Assembly: GCF_000719975.1 (NCBI RefSeq)
Contig: NZ_JOIJ01000007.1
Location: forward strand, 124,001-188,000
Reading direction: 5' to 3'
Source: Prauserella rugosa
GTDB taxonomy: Bacteria; Actinomycetota; Actinomycetes; Mycobacteriales; Pseudonocardiaceae
DNA length: 64,000 bases
Made by a program: the position numbers and the translations under genes. This document shows, one piece after another, positions 8,605 through 16,049 of the stretch. Numbering within the stretch: the first letter of the stretch is position 1; each line of letters starts with the position of its first letter. Under the pieces are notes generated by a model. The model was not told where the DNA came from. It worked only from the letters and a program-made list of their open reading frames with translations, and searched no databases.

Positions 8605-9435
8605 TCAGCCGTCCTGTTTACGCCGTTTGGAGAGCCGGGAGACCCCGTAGGCCGTCGCACCCGCGACACCCATGCCGACACCGAGGCCGATTCCCAGTCC
8701 CACCGCCACCGTCGCGGGCGAGGTCATGCGCGAGCGGATCGACACCGGCTTCTCGAACGCGTGGATCTCCCAGCCTCGTTCGGTGGCGGTCCGCCGTAGT
8801 GAACGGTCGGGATTCACGGCGTGCGGGTGACCGACCGTCTCCAGCAGCGGTACGTCGGTGCTCGAATCGCTGTAGGCGTGGCAACGGCTGAGGTCGTAAC
8901 CGCGTTCGGCGGCGAGCTGTTTCGCGGCCGTCGCCTTCTCCTCGCCGTAACAGTAGAAGTCGATGTCGCCGGAGTACCGCCCGTCCACCACCGTCATGCG
9001 GGTGCCGACGCTGTGTGTCACCTCGAGCATCTCGGCGATCGGGGTGACCACCTCCTCGCCCGCGGCCGACAGCACGATCACGTCGTGTCCCTGCGCCTTG
9101 TGGCCCGCGATCAGCGCCTCGGCCTCGGCGTAGACGAGCGGAGTCACGACGTCGTGCAGCGTCTCGGACACGATCGACCTGAGCTGCTCGACGTCCCACC
9201 CGGTGCACAGCGTGGAGATCTCGGCCCGCAACCGCTCGGTGCGCTCCTCGTCCGCGCCGGAGAGGGCGAAGACGAGCTGGGCGTAGGCACTCTTCAGTGC
9301 GGCGCGGCGGCTGATCAGCCCCTCACGCATCAACGGCCTGCTGAAGGCGAGTGCACTCGACGAGGCGATGATCGTCTTGTCGAGATCGAAGAAAGCCGCT
9401 ACACCGCCGGCTGAAGTCGTGCTGAGGTCGGCCAC
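8605..9435 (-). CDS. HAD-superfamily subfamily IB hydrolase (SerB-like, Rv3661 counterpart)
   Basis: A phosphoserine-phosphatase-like HAD enzyme. The motif FDLDKT (Asp17/Asp19) gives the nucleophile and acid, SAAGEE lies at motif II, and YSDSSTDVPLLE at motif IV. The body closely resembles the M. tuberculosis Rv3661 family, including TLHDVVTPLVYAEAEALI. A C-terminal hydrophobic segment (about 240-265) followed by RRKQDG suggests membrane association. I chose GTG 9435; an upstream start at 9504 would add residues without the usual HAD conservation. The substrate is not determined by sequence. The gene is divergent from the ssd/tad operon, as in mycobacteria. Confidence 0.88.
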   Translation of the reverse strand: MADLSTTSAGGVAAFFDLDKTIIASSSALAFSRPLMREGLISRRAALKSAYAQLVFALSGADEERTERLRAEISTLCTGWDVEQLRSIVSETLHDVVTPLVYAEAEALIAGHKAQGHDVIVLSAAGEEVVTPIAEMLEVTHSVGTRMTVVDGRYSGDIDFYCYGEEKATAAKQLAAERGYDLSRCHAYSDSSTDVPLLETVGHPHAVNPDRSLRRTATERGWEIHAFEKPVSIRSRMTSPATVAVGLGIGLGVGMGVAGATAYGVSRLSKRRKQDG

Positions 9436-9766
9436 GCACCCACGATAGGTGATCACGGTGGCCCCGGGGACGGAGCGGGCACGGGGCCGTTCGACGTAGT
9501 GCATTCCGCGATCCGGCCGTTATCGAATTGCCTGTTCGGAACGCGTTTCGACGCGTTGACCGGAGCTACCCTTGAAGTAGTCCGGCAGCACTACCGGATA
9601 CGGCTCGGCTCACCCCCGGCCGAGCCCGGCGGTCCCCGTTCTCCTCCCCCTGGCGGGGACCGCCTCCCCCTCGTTTTCCGCGCCGGTTTTCGTGGCGCTG
9701 TTTTCCCGATTCCTCCGGCCCGTTCCTGCTTCCGATCGGCTGCCGCGCTCGGGTTGCCGGTCGGAG

Positions 9767-9793
9767 TTATCCACAACGACCCAGTTGTCCACA
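9767..9793 (+). promoter_or_regulatory. pair of DnaA-box-like sequences upstream of the tad locus
   Basis: TTATCCACA (9767-9775) matches the classic DnaA box exactly. TTGTCCACA (9785-9793) matches the actinobacterial variant. Both have the same orientation, 18 bases apart, about 100 bases before the ssd/tadZ start. The rest of 9436-9890 holds an 8-bp hairpin (9631-9638 with 9654-9661) and no convincing gene. Confidence 0.6.
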
Positions 9794-9890
9794 GGTTGGC
9801 GAATCGCCCCTTCCTCGGCCGCTCGAGCTCCTCGAACGTGGAGGCACAGCCGAACTTCGAGGGTCACAGAGCGAATTCGAGGGGGACAGA

Positions 9891-11027
9891 GTGGAACTGA
9901 CGGTCCGAGCGGGCGCCGATCTCACGGATTCCGCGGACGGGAACCGGCGTGAAGGCCGAGAAAACCGGGACGTACGCGGGTGCGTGCTCGTCGTCGCGGG
10001 TGACGGTCCGGTGCTGGAGGAGGTCAGCAGGCATGCGGCGGCGGTCGCGTGTGAGCCGGTGGTCGTCGCCGACCTCGCCGCTGCGGCCGATCACTGGAAC
10101 GACGCCGCGCTCGTGCTGGTCGACGACGACGTGGTCTCCGGTGTTCCCGGCATGGCCAGGCGAGACGGGGTGTACCTGCTCTGTCGCGGTAAACCGCCGC
10201 AGAGTCTGTGGCGCAGGGCGTTCGCGCTCGGTGCGGACGAGGTGGTGGCCCTGCCGGACAGCGAGGGCGTACTGCTCGCCGCGCTGGCCGACCTCGCCGA
10301 GGCACCGAGTCCGGATCGCGGTCGGGTGGTCGCGGTGATCGGCGGCTGTGGCGGTGCCGGGGCGTCGGTGCTCGCCGCGTCGGTGGCCGCGGCGGCCGCC
10401 CAGTCGGGTGCGCCCGCGCTGCTCATGGACTGCGATCCGCTCGGCGGAGGCATCGATCTCGTTCTGGGCACGGAGTCCGCCGACGGCCTCCGCTGGCCCG
10501 ACATTCGGGTGAGCGCAGGACGGCTGGCCATGTCCGCACTCGACGAGGCGCTCCCCGCCACCGCGTACGGCGACGGGCACGTGAGCGTGCTGTCGTGCGA
10601 CCGCGGTGGCGTGGGCCCTGATCCCGAGGCCGCGGCCGCCGTCGTCGACGCGGGCGTGCGCGCGGGACGCGTGGTCGTCTGTGATCTGCCTCGGGACGTC
10701 GGACCGTCCGGGCACCGGGTGTTGAACGCCGCCGACCTCGTCGTACTCGTGGTGCCCGCCCGCCTGCGCGCGTCCGTCGCGGCCAGGCGTGTGCTGGACC
10801 GGCTCGGCAACGCGCGGCCGCGAACCCGCCTGCTCGTGCGTGGACCGTCCCCCGACGGTCTCACGCCGCACGAGATCGCCGGTGCCGTGGGAGTGCCGCT
10901 GCTGGCGTGGGCGCCTGCCGACCGGCGGATCGCCAGGGACGTCGAGCGCGGCACGTTCGCGCCGCGGCGGCGCCGGAGACTCGCCACCGCCGCACGCAGT
11001 GTTCTGCGCTCGTTGGAGGCGGCATGA
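9891..11027 (+). CDS. ssd: Ssd/CpaE/TadZ-like septum-site and pilus-localising protein
   Basis: A MinD/ParA-superfamily relative that positions the Tad/Flp pilus machine; the mycobacterial orthologue Ssd also affects septation. The 378-residue product has an N-terminal receiver-like region (about 25-130) and a ParA-like domain from about 140. Its P-loop position reads GGCGGAGASV, lacking the lysines of a functional deviant Walker A, as is common in CpaE/Ssd proteins. The GTG start follows a GGGGGACA ribosome site. It is the first gene of the tad operon, and its TGA overlaps the tadA ATG (ATGA). Confidence 0.88.
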   Translation: MELTVRAGADLTDSADGNRREGRENRDVRGCVLVVAGDGPVLEEVSRHAAAVACEPVVVADLAAAADHWNDAALVLVDDDVVSGVPGMARRDGVYLLCRGKPPQSLWRRAFALGADEVVALPDSEGVLLAALADLAEAPSPDRGRVVAVIGGCGGAGASVLAASVAAAAAQSGAPALLMDCDPLGGGIDLVLGTESADGLRWPDIRVSAGRLAMSALDEALPATAYGDGHVSVLSCDRGGVGPDPEAAAAVVDAGVRAGRVVVCDLPRDVGPSGHRVLNAADLVVLVVPARLRASVAARRVLDRLGNARPRTRLLVRGPSPDGLTPHEIAGAVGVPLLAWAPADRRIARDVERGTFAPRRRRRLATAARSVLRSLEAA

Positions 11028-12250
11028 CCCGCCACAATGCTGCCGACCTGCGGCGGGGCTCCGGGCCGGCGTCCGGTCGCCTGCACGCTCCCGAGCTCGT
11101 CGACCGGGTGCGCCAGCGCATCGCCGACTCGGGCTCCGCGACGGATCCGCATTCGGTCGCCGAGGCGGTCCGGGCCGAGAGCTCGGGTGTGGCGGGGCAC
11201 CTCGACGTGCTCGACGCGCTCAGGCTGCTTCGCCACGAGTTCGTGGGCGCGGGGCCGCTGGAACCGCTCCTCGACGACGCTTCCGTCACCGACGTGCTGG
11301 TGACCGCACCCGACGAGGTGTGGACCGACGGAACGGGCGGCCTGCGGCGCAGCGACATCACCTTCCCCGACGAAGAGGCCGTGCGCAGGCTGGCGCAACG
11401 TCTCGCGCTGGCCGCGGGAAGGAGACTCGACGACGCGCAGCCTTTCGTCGACGGATGGCTGCCGGGCTCGGTGCCGCACGGGCGAGTGCGTATGCACGCG
11501 GTGTTGCCCCCGGTCGCCTCCGGCGGCACCTGCTTGTCCCTGCGCGTCCTGCGGCCCGCCGTGCACGACCTCCGTTCGTTGCGACGCTCCTCCACAGTGG
11601 ACGACTCCGGACTGGCCCTTCTCGAGGCGATCATCGCCGCGCGGCTCGCCTTCGTGGTGAGCGGAGCGACGGGGTCGGGCAAGACGACCCTGCTGGCCGC
11701 GATGCTCGGCGGGGTCTCCCCGAAGGAACGCATCGTCAGCGTCGAGGACGCCGCCGAGATCCGGCCTGCTCACCCGCAGCTGGTCAGTCTTGTCGCACGG
11801 CCGCCCAACGTCGAGGGCGCAGGTGAGGTGAGTCTGCGCGATCTGGTCCGCGAGGCGCTGCGCATGCGGCCGGATCGGATCGTCGTGGGTGAGGCGCGCG
11901 GCGCCGAGGTGGTCGAACTGCTCAACGCGCTCAACACGGGCCACGACGGCGGTGCGGGCACCCTCCACGCGAACTCGCCCAGCGAGGTTCCTGCGCGATT
12001 GGAAGCACTCGCAGCGCTCGGCGGTCTCTCCCGGTCGGCACTGCACAGTCAGCTCGCCGCCGCCGTGCACGTCGTGCTGCACATGGCTCGTGAGGAGGAC
12101 GGGCGCCGGCGGCTGACGGAGATCGGTGTCGTTCGCCGTGTGCCCGACGGCGTCGTCGTGCGGCCCGCGTGGCGTCCGGACGGATGGACCGACGAGCGGG
12201 AGCGGCTCGGCGAGTTGCTGCGTGCGCGGGGAGTGCAGCCGCCATGGTGA
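11024..12250 (+). CDS. tadA: TadA/CpaF-family pilus assembly ATPase
   Basis: A type II/IV secretion AAA ATPase that powers Flp pilus assembly at the inner face of the membrane. The 408-residue product has an N-terminal helical region, Walker A GATGSGKT at 214-221, Asp-box VEDAAEI near 240 and Walker B-like RIVVGEARGAE near 287, followed by the His-box region. The ATG at 11024 was chosen for its 4-base overlap with ssd; the frame extends further upstream but only as a shadow inside ssd. Directly followed by tadB with overlap. Confidence 0.94.
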   Translation: MTRHNAADLRRGSGPASGRLHAPELVDRVRQRIADSGSATDPHSVAEAVRAESSGVAGHLDVLDALRLLRHEFVGAGPLEPLLDDASVTDVLVTAPDEVWTDGTGGLRRSDITFPDEEAVRRLAQRLALAAGRRLDDAQPFVDGWLPGSVPHGRVRMHAVLPPVASGGTCLSLRVLRPAVHDLRSLRRSSTVDDSGLALLEAIIAARLAFVVSGATGSGKTTLLAAMLGGVSPKERIVSVEDAAEIRPAHPQLVSLVARPPNVEGAGEVSLRDLVREALRMRPDRIVVGEARGAEVVELLNALNTGHDGGAGTLHANSPSEVPARLEALAALGGLSRSALHSQLAAAVHVVLHMAREEDGRRRLTEIGVVRRVPDGVVVRPAWRPDGWTDERERLGELLRARGVQPPW

Positions 12251-13062
12251 CGACGTCCCTCGTCCTGGTCGCCGCAGCCATGACCGTCTGGCCGGGCCCG
12301 CGCGTTCGCGACCGGCTCGGATCACTGCGCGGTGCTGAGCCGGGACGCCATCGTGTGTGGCGGAGACGGCTGCGTGGACGTGGCGGAGCCGTGCTGGCCG
12401 CAGGTGCCGTGTCCGGCGTGGCGCTGGCGTGGGTGGGACCGGGCGCGGCCGTCGCGGTCCTGCTCCTGGGCACCGCTGTCCACGTGCACGTGAGGTCGAA
12501 GCAGCGGACGAACACGGCGGTACGGACGATGGCCCGTACCGCCCAGGCGCTCCGCGCCATGGCGGGAGATCTGCGTGCCGGCGCGCATCCCGCCCACGCC
12601 GCCCAGGCGGCGGCACAGGACGCCGACGCGGACGTTGCGGCCGCACTCGAGGCAATGGCGACGACGGCCAGGCTCGGCGGTGAACCGGAGGTCGGCCGGG
12701 CGCAGGAGGGCGAAACGGTCGGCACGACCGCGTTGAACAGGCTCCGAACGGCGTGGTCGTTGGCCCGCCGCCACGGCCTGCCGCTCGCCGATGTCGTCGA
12801 CGCGGTGCATCGAGACGTCGACGCACGTGCCCGGCTCGCGGCCCAACTCCAGGCTCGGATGGCGGGCCCGCGCGCGAGTGCACTGATGCTCGCGGGCCTG
12901 CCGGTGTTGGGACTGTTGCTCGGGCAGGCCATGGGAGCCGAACCGCTGACCGTGTTGGCGACGACGGCGGTAGGGCAGGTGCTGTTCACGGTCGGGGCCG
13001 CCCTGGTGCTCGGCGGTGTGTACTGGACCTCCGCGATCACGGGAAGGGCGGCACCGCGATGA
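12244..13062 (+). CDS. tadB: TadB-like type II secretion F-domain protein
   Basis: An inner-membrane platform protein of the Tad pilus machine. The 272-residue product has N-terminal hydrophobic segments (about 48-80) and a C-terminal pair (about 215-265) flanking a GspF-like cytosolic domain with LRAGAHPAHAAQAAA, the usual L-x-x-G-x-x region. The ATG at 12244 overlaps the end of tadA by 7 bases; GTG 12247 is an alternative. Short compared with proteobacterial TadB, as usual for actinobacteria. Confidence 0.88.
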   Translation: MVTTSLVLVAAAMTVWPGPRVRDRLGSLRGAEPGRHRVWRRRLRGRGGAVLAAGAVSGVALAWVGPGAAVAVLLLGTAVHVHVRSKQRTNTAVRTMARTAQALRAMAGDLRAGAHPAHAAQAAAQDADADVAAALEAMATTARLGGEPEVGRAQEGETVGTTALNRLRTAWSLARRHGLPLADVVDAVHRDVDARARLAAQLQARMAGPRASALMLAGLPVLGLLLGQAMGAEPLTVLATTAVGQVLFTVGAALVLGGVYWTSAITGRAAPR

Positions 13063-13778
13063 CCGCGGCCGCGTGTGCCGTGCTCGGTGCGGCGCTGCTG
13101 ACGCTGCCGTACGCACCGGCCGAGCGATTGCGCACCGTTCTCCCGTCGGCGCGGAGTCCCGAGCGAGCAGCACCACGCCGCCGGCGACACGCACTCGGCG
13201 GGGACCTCGCGGCCGTTGCCGTGGGCGGTCTCGTCGCCCTGCTGACCTTCCTCATCGGAGCGGGTGTCCTCGCAGCGCTGGCCGGCGTCGGCGCAGGGTT
13301 CGGATTCCGAAGACTGCGCACCCACGGCGAGCGCCGGGACGCGGACCCGCTCGCGATGGCCGTCGCCGGTGACCTACTCGCAGCGTGCCTGCGCTCCGGA
13401 ATGCCGGTGCCGACAGCGGTGCGTGCCGTCGCGCCCGCTGCTCACCCCGACGCGGCCGACGCTCTACGTGCGACGGCCGACCTGCTGGCCCTCGGCGCCG
13501 AGCCTCGTGAGGCCTGGGAACCCGCACGGCGCTGTTCGGCCACCACCGAACTCGCGAACGCGGCGTGCCGCACCTCCCGGTCGGGAAGCGCGCTGGCCGG
13601 CGTTGCCGAGGACATGGCAGGCCGGGCTCGTGCGGCCGTGGCCGACCTGGCCGAGGAACGGGCGCAGCGGGCGGGCGTGCTCGTCGCGGGCCCGCTCGGA
13701 CTGTGTTTCCTGCCTGCCTTTCTCTGCCTCGGCATCGCGCCGGTGGTGATCGGCATGGCGAGCCAACTGTCCTTCTGA
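13059..13778 (+). CDS. tadC: TadC-like type II secretion F-domain protein
   Basis: The second membrane platform protein, 239 residues. Hydrophobic segments lie at about 50-85 and 210-235, around a GspF-like domain with ACLRSGMPVPTAVRAVA. Its ATG overlaps the tadB stop (ATGA), so translation is probably coupled. Pairing of TadB and TadC as heterologous platform subunits is known for the family. Confidence 0.88.
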   Translation: MTAAACAVLGAALLTLPYAPAERLRTVLPSARSPERAAPRRRRHALGGDLAAVAVGGLVALLTFLIGAGVLAALAGVGAGFGFRRLRTHGERRDADPLAMAVAGDLLAACLRSGMPVPTAVRAVAPAAHPDAADALRATADLLALGAEPREAWEPARRCSATTELANAACRTSRSGSALAGVAEDMAGRARAAVADLAEERAQRAGVLVAGPLGLCFLPAFLCLGIAPVVIGMASQLSF

Positions 13779-13816
13779 TGATTCGAGAACCGTGCGAGAC
13801 AAGGAAAGGAACGAGT

Positions 13817-14044
13817 ATGACGTCGTTTTTCCAGCTGGTGTCCGGAGCCGTGTTCCACGGGCCCGGTCGGTCCACAAAGGAGAGTGTTCTTCGCGGTGAG
13901 GAGGGGATGTCGACGGCGGAGTATGCGATCGGGACCTTGGCCGCGGCCGCGCTCGCTGCCGTGCTGTACATGGTCGTCACCGGCGACTCGGTCACGACCA
14001 TGCTGACGTCCATCATCGAGGACGCACTGTCGGTGGATCTGTGA
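13817..14044 (+). CDS. DUF4244 Flp-like pilin subunit
   Basis: A 75-residue small protein with the Flp prepilin pattern: a charged leader ending RGEEG, then MSTAEYAIG with the conserved Glu-Tyr, and a 22-residue hydrophobic helix (about 37-60). DUF4244 proteins are the presumed major pilins of actinobacterial Tad loci. The ATG at 13817 follows AAGGAAAGGAACG. It is separated from tadC by 38 bases, and its stop overlaps the start of the next gene. No prepilin peptidase gene is in the window, so processing must rely on an enzyme encoded elsewhere. Confidence 0.88.
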   Translation: MTSFFQLVSGAVFHGPGRSTKESVLRGEEGMSTAEYAIGTLAAAALAAVLYMVVTGDSVTTMLTSIIEDALSVDL

Positions 14045-14547
14045 TGTGTCCACACCGGATAACGACCCGTGCTCCGGTTCGCCCGCACGGTCTTGCGGTC
14101 GGCTCGCCGCCGGGAGACCGGGCGGCACGCGACGGTCCCTCCGATCACCGGTTCCCGACGGGCAGCGCCGCAAGCCGTGGATTGTCCGGCGATCGCGGTG
14201 CGGTCACGGTCGAAGGCGCGATCACGGTGTGCTCGCTCGTGGTAGTCGTCGGTCTGCTGCTCAGCACGGTCGCGGCGATGTTGGACCAGCTTCGCTGCGC
14301 TGATGCGGCCGGGGAGGCCGCCCGCCTGCTCGGGCGCGGTGACGAGGCGCGCGCCCACGAGAGCGTCGGGCGGCTCGCTCCGGACGGTGCCGTCCTCACC
14401 GTCGACGAGGACGGCACCGGTATCTCGGTCACCGTTCGGGCAGCGGCCCTCGGCGGGCTTCTCCCCGGCATCGACGTGTCGGCCGATGCGTACGCAGTCC
14501 GCGAACCAGGCTCCGAGAGCGAGGTGAGCAACGGCGATGACGCGTAG
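14044..14547 (+). CDS. TadE-family minor pilin-like protein
   Basis: A 167-residue protein with an N-terminal cytosolic tail of about 50 residues, then the TadE signature GDRGAVTVEGAI leading into a transmembrane helix (about 55-80), and a periplasm-facing C-terminal domain. The ATG at 14044 shares its A with the preceding TGA; a GTG at 14041 is in frame. It overlaps the next gene by 11 bases. A pseudopilin role in the Tad pilus is the family expectation. Confidence 0.85.
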   Translation: MCPHRITTRAPVRPHGLAVGSPPGDRAARDGPSDHRFPTGSAASRGLSGDRGAVTVEGAITVCSLVVVVGLLLSTVAAMLDQLRCADAAGEAARLLGRGDEARAHESVGRLAPDGAVLTVDEDGTGISVTVRAAALGGLLPGIDVSADAYAVREPGSESEVSNGDDA

Positions 14548-15001
14548 GGGCACCGATGACGGATTCGCGACCGTGTGGGGTGCCGTCGCCGTCGTGGCGC
14601 TTCTGGCGGTGGCGGGAGGCCTGTGGCTGTTCGGACATGTCGCCACGGTGCGGCACCAGGTGGCCAACGCCGCCGACCTCGCGGCGTTGGCCGCGGCCGG
14701 ACGGATCGATCACGGAGTCGACCGGCCGTGCGAGACCGCCGAGACCGTCACCGACCGGATGCGGGTACGACTCGCCGACTGTCGAGTGCGCGGTCCCGAC
14801 GCGCTCGTGATCGTCGAGTCGGACGGAGCGCCCCTGCTCGCCCCGTTCGGACCGGTGACCGCCCGTGCCCGCGCCGGTCCCGCCGATGACCACCCGGACG
14901 ACCCGGGCGGCGGTGGCACCGACGACTCCGATGACGCCGAGCCAATCCCACCCGGCGAGCCAACTCCACCCGATGACCCAACCGGCTCGGCCGGCCGGTG
15001 A
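14537..15001 (+). CDS. TadG/Rv3654c-like secreted membrane protein
   Basis: A 154-residue protein of the 'helicase/secretion neighborhood TadE-like' type: a short basic N-terminus, GFATVWGAVAVVALLAVAGG helix (about 9-30), then HQVANAADLAALAAAG, a hallmark shared with Rv3654c. The C-terminus is a Pro/Asp-rich tail (about 115-154). It ends the tad operon, and the helicase that names this neighbourhood is found 1 kb downstream. Confidence 0.85.
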   Translation: MTRRGTDDGFATVWGAVAVVALLAVAGGLWLFGHVATVRHQVANAADLAALAAAGRIDHGVDRPCETAETVTDRMRVRLADCRVRGPDALVIVESDGAPLLAPFGPVTARARAGPADDHPDDPGGGGTDDSDDAEPIPPGEPTPPDDPTGSAGR

Positions 15002-15413
15002 TCGGTGGCGCGCACGGCGGGCAGCGGTCGGCCGGGCGCGGTGAGCGGTACGTACCCGCGTGGTGGCAACGGGCGGAGGCGACGCCGCAGAGCCGGACGA
15101 ACGAGATGGGAAGGGGGCAAGACGGCCACCGACGACCGACCGACGAGCGCCCGGCGGGCGAGGAGCAGCAGGTCAGCGCCGGGTGCGTGCGGTGATGACG
15201 GGGTGGCGTGGCGCGACGAGCGGCACGTCGGTCGGCGATCACGTCCGATGACCGGCGTGCGACGTTCGGCTGCACCGTTGTGTCGGTGCTCACTCGTCGC
15301 CCGGGAGGGGCCAGTTGTCGACCGCCCCTGGTGTCGGCGCTGCAACTTGCCGTTAAGTGAGATCAGACACCGCGAACGAAGCGGTGCGGGTTTTCAGGAG
15401 GCTTGAGCAAGAC
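15002..15413. other. intergenic region without a supported gene
   Basis: This 412-base stretch between the tad operon and the primase-like gene has open frames in several directions, but none shows recognisable protein sequence. It presumably carries the promoter of the next gene; an AGGAGG ribosome site closes it at about 15396-15401. Confidence 0.5.
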
Positions 15414-16049
15414 ATGTTGGACATGGAGTGGCCCGACGCCTGGCGTGGCTCGTTCCGGATCGAGCTGCGCGCCGAGGCGATCAGCCTGGCCGAGCGCGGC
15501 TGGCCGATTCTGCCGGGCACCGTCCCCACGGACGAGGGCGCGCACCCCGAGCCACTGCACGCGGACTGGCAGGAGCGTCTCGGCGCGCATCCCCGTCAGG
15601 TCGCCGCGTGGTTCACGGGCAAGCCGTGCAGCTTGCTGGTGGCGACCGGCACGATGGTGGATGCACTCGAGGTCGGTGACGAACTCGGCCGCCGCGCGGC
15701 GTCGCTGCTGCGGGTGACGGGACATCCGGCACCGATCGTCGCGATGCCGAACGGCCGTTGGCTGTTCCTCACCGCGTCGGGTGGCGCCCTGCACTCGGCA
15801 CTCGCCGGCCACACGGACGTCACCTGGCACGGCGAAGGCAGCTATGTGCCGTTGCCGCCCACCCCGTACGAGCAGGGCGTCGTGCACTGGCGCGTCAAGC
15901 CCGCGATCTGGGGATGGCGTCTGCCCGCGGCCGCCACGGTGCACGAGGTGCTCGTGCGGGCACTCCTCGGCGAGCACGCCGACGCCCCGGTCGCCACCGA
16001 GGGCCAGCCGCTCGAGGATCAGCCCGCCACGGCCCCGTCCGTGGCCTGA
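15414..16049 (+). CDS. primase-polymerase (prim-pol) N-terminal-domain-like protein
   Basis: A 211-residue protein resembling the N-terminal domain of bifunctional DNA primase/polymerases, for example AEAISLAERGWPILPGT at the N-terminus and LLVATGTMVDALEV in the middle. No helicase or primase C-terminal domain is attached, so it is a stand-alone short version. Similar proteins are widespread in Pseudonocardiaceae. The ATG at 15414 lies 12 bases after AGGAGG. The gene is convergent with, and overlaps by 31 bases, the DECH helicase on the other strand. Catalytic competence cannot be judged from sequence alone. Confidence 0.75.
   Translation: MLDMEWPDAWRGSFRIELRAEAISLAERGWPILPGTVPTDEGAHPEPLHADWQERLGAHPRQVAAWFTGKPCSLLVATGTMVDALEVGDELGRRAASLLRVTGHPAPIVAMPNGRWLFLTASGGALHSALAGHTDVTWHGEGSYVPLPPTPYEQGVVHWRVKPAIWGWRLPAAATVHEVLVRALLGEHADAPVATEGQPLEDQPATAPSVA

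Noticed and set aside
9767..9793. Possible replication origin because of DnaA boxes
   Set aside because: Only two boxes, no AT-rich unwinding region, and no dnaA, dnaN or gyrase genes nearby.
15005..15406. 133-codon open frame between the tad operon and the primase-like gene
   Set aside because: Arg/Gly/Ser-rich shadow-type sequence with other frames equally open; no domain recognised.
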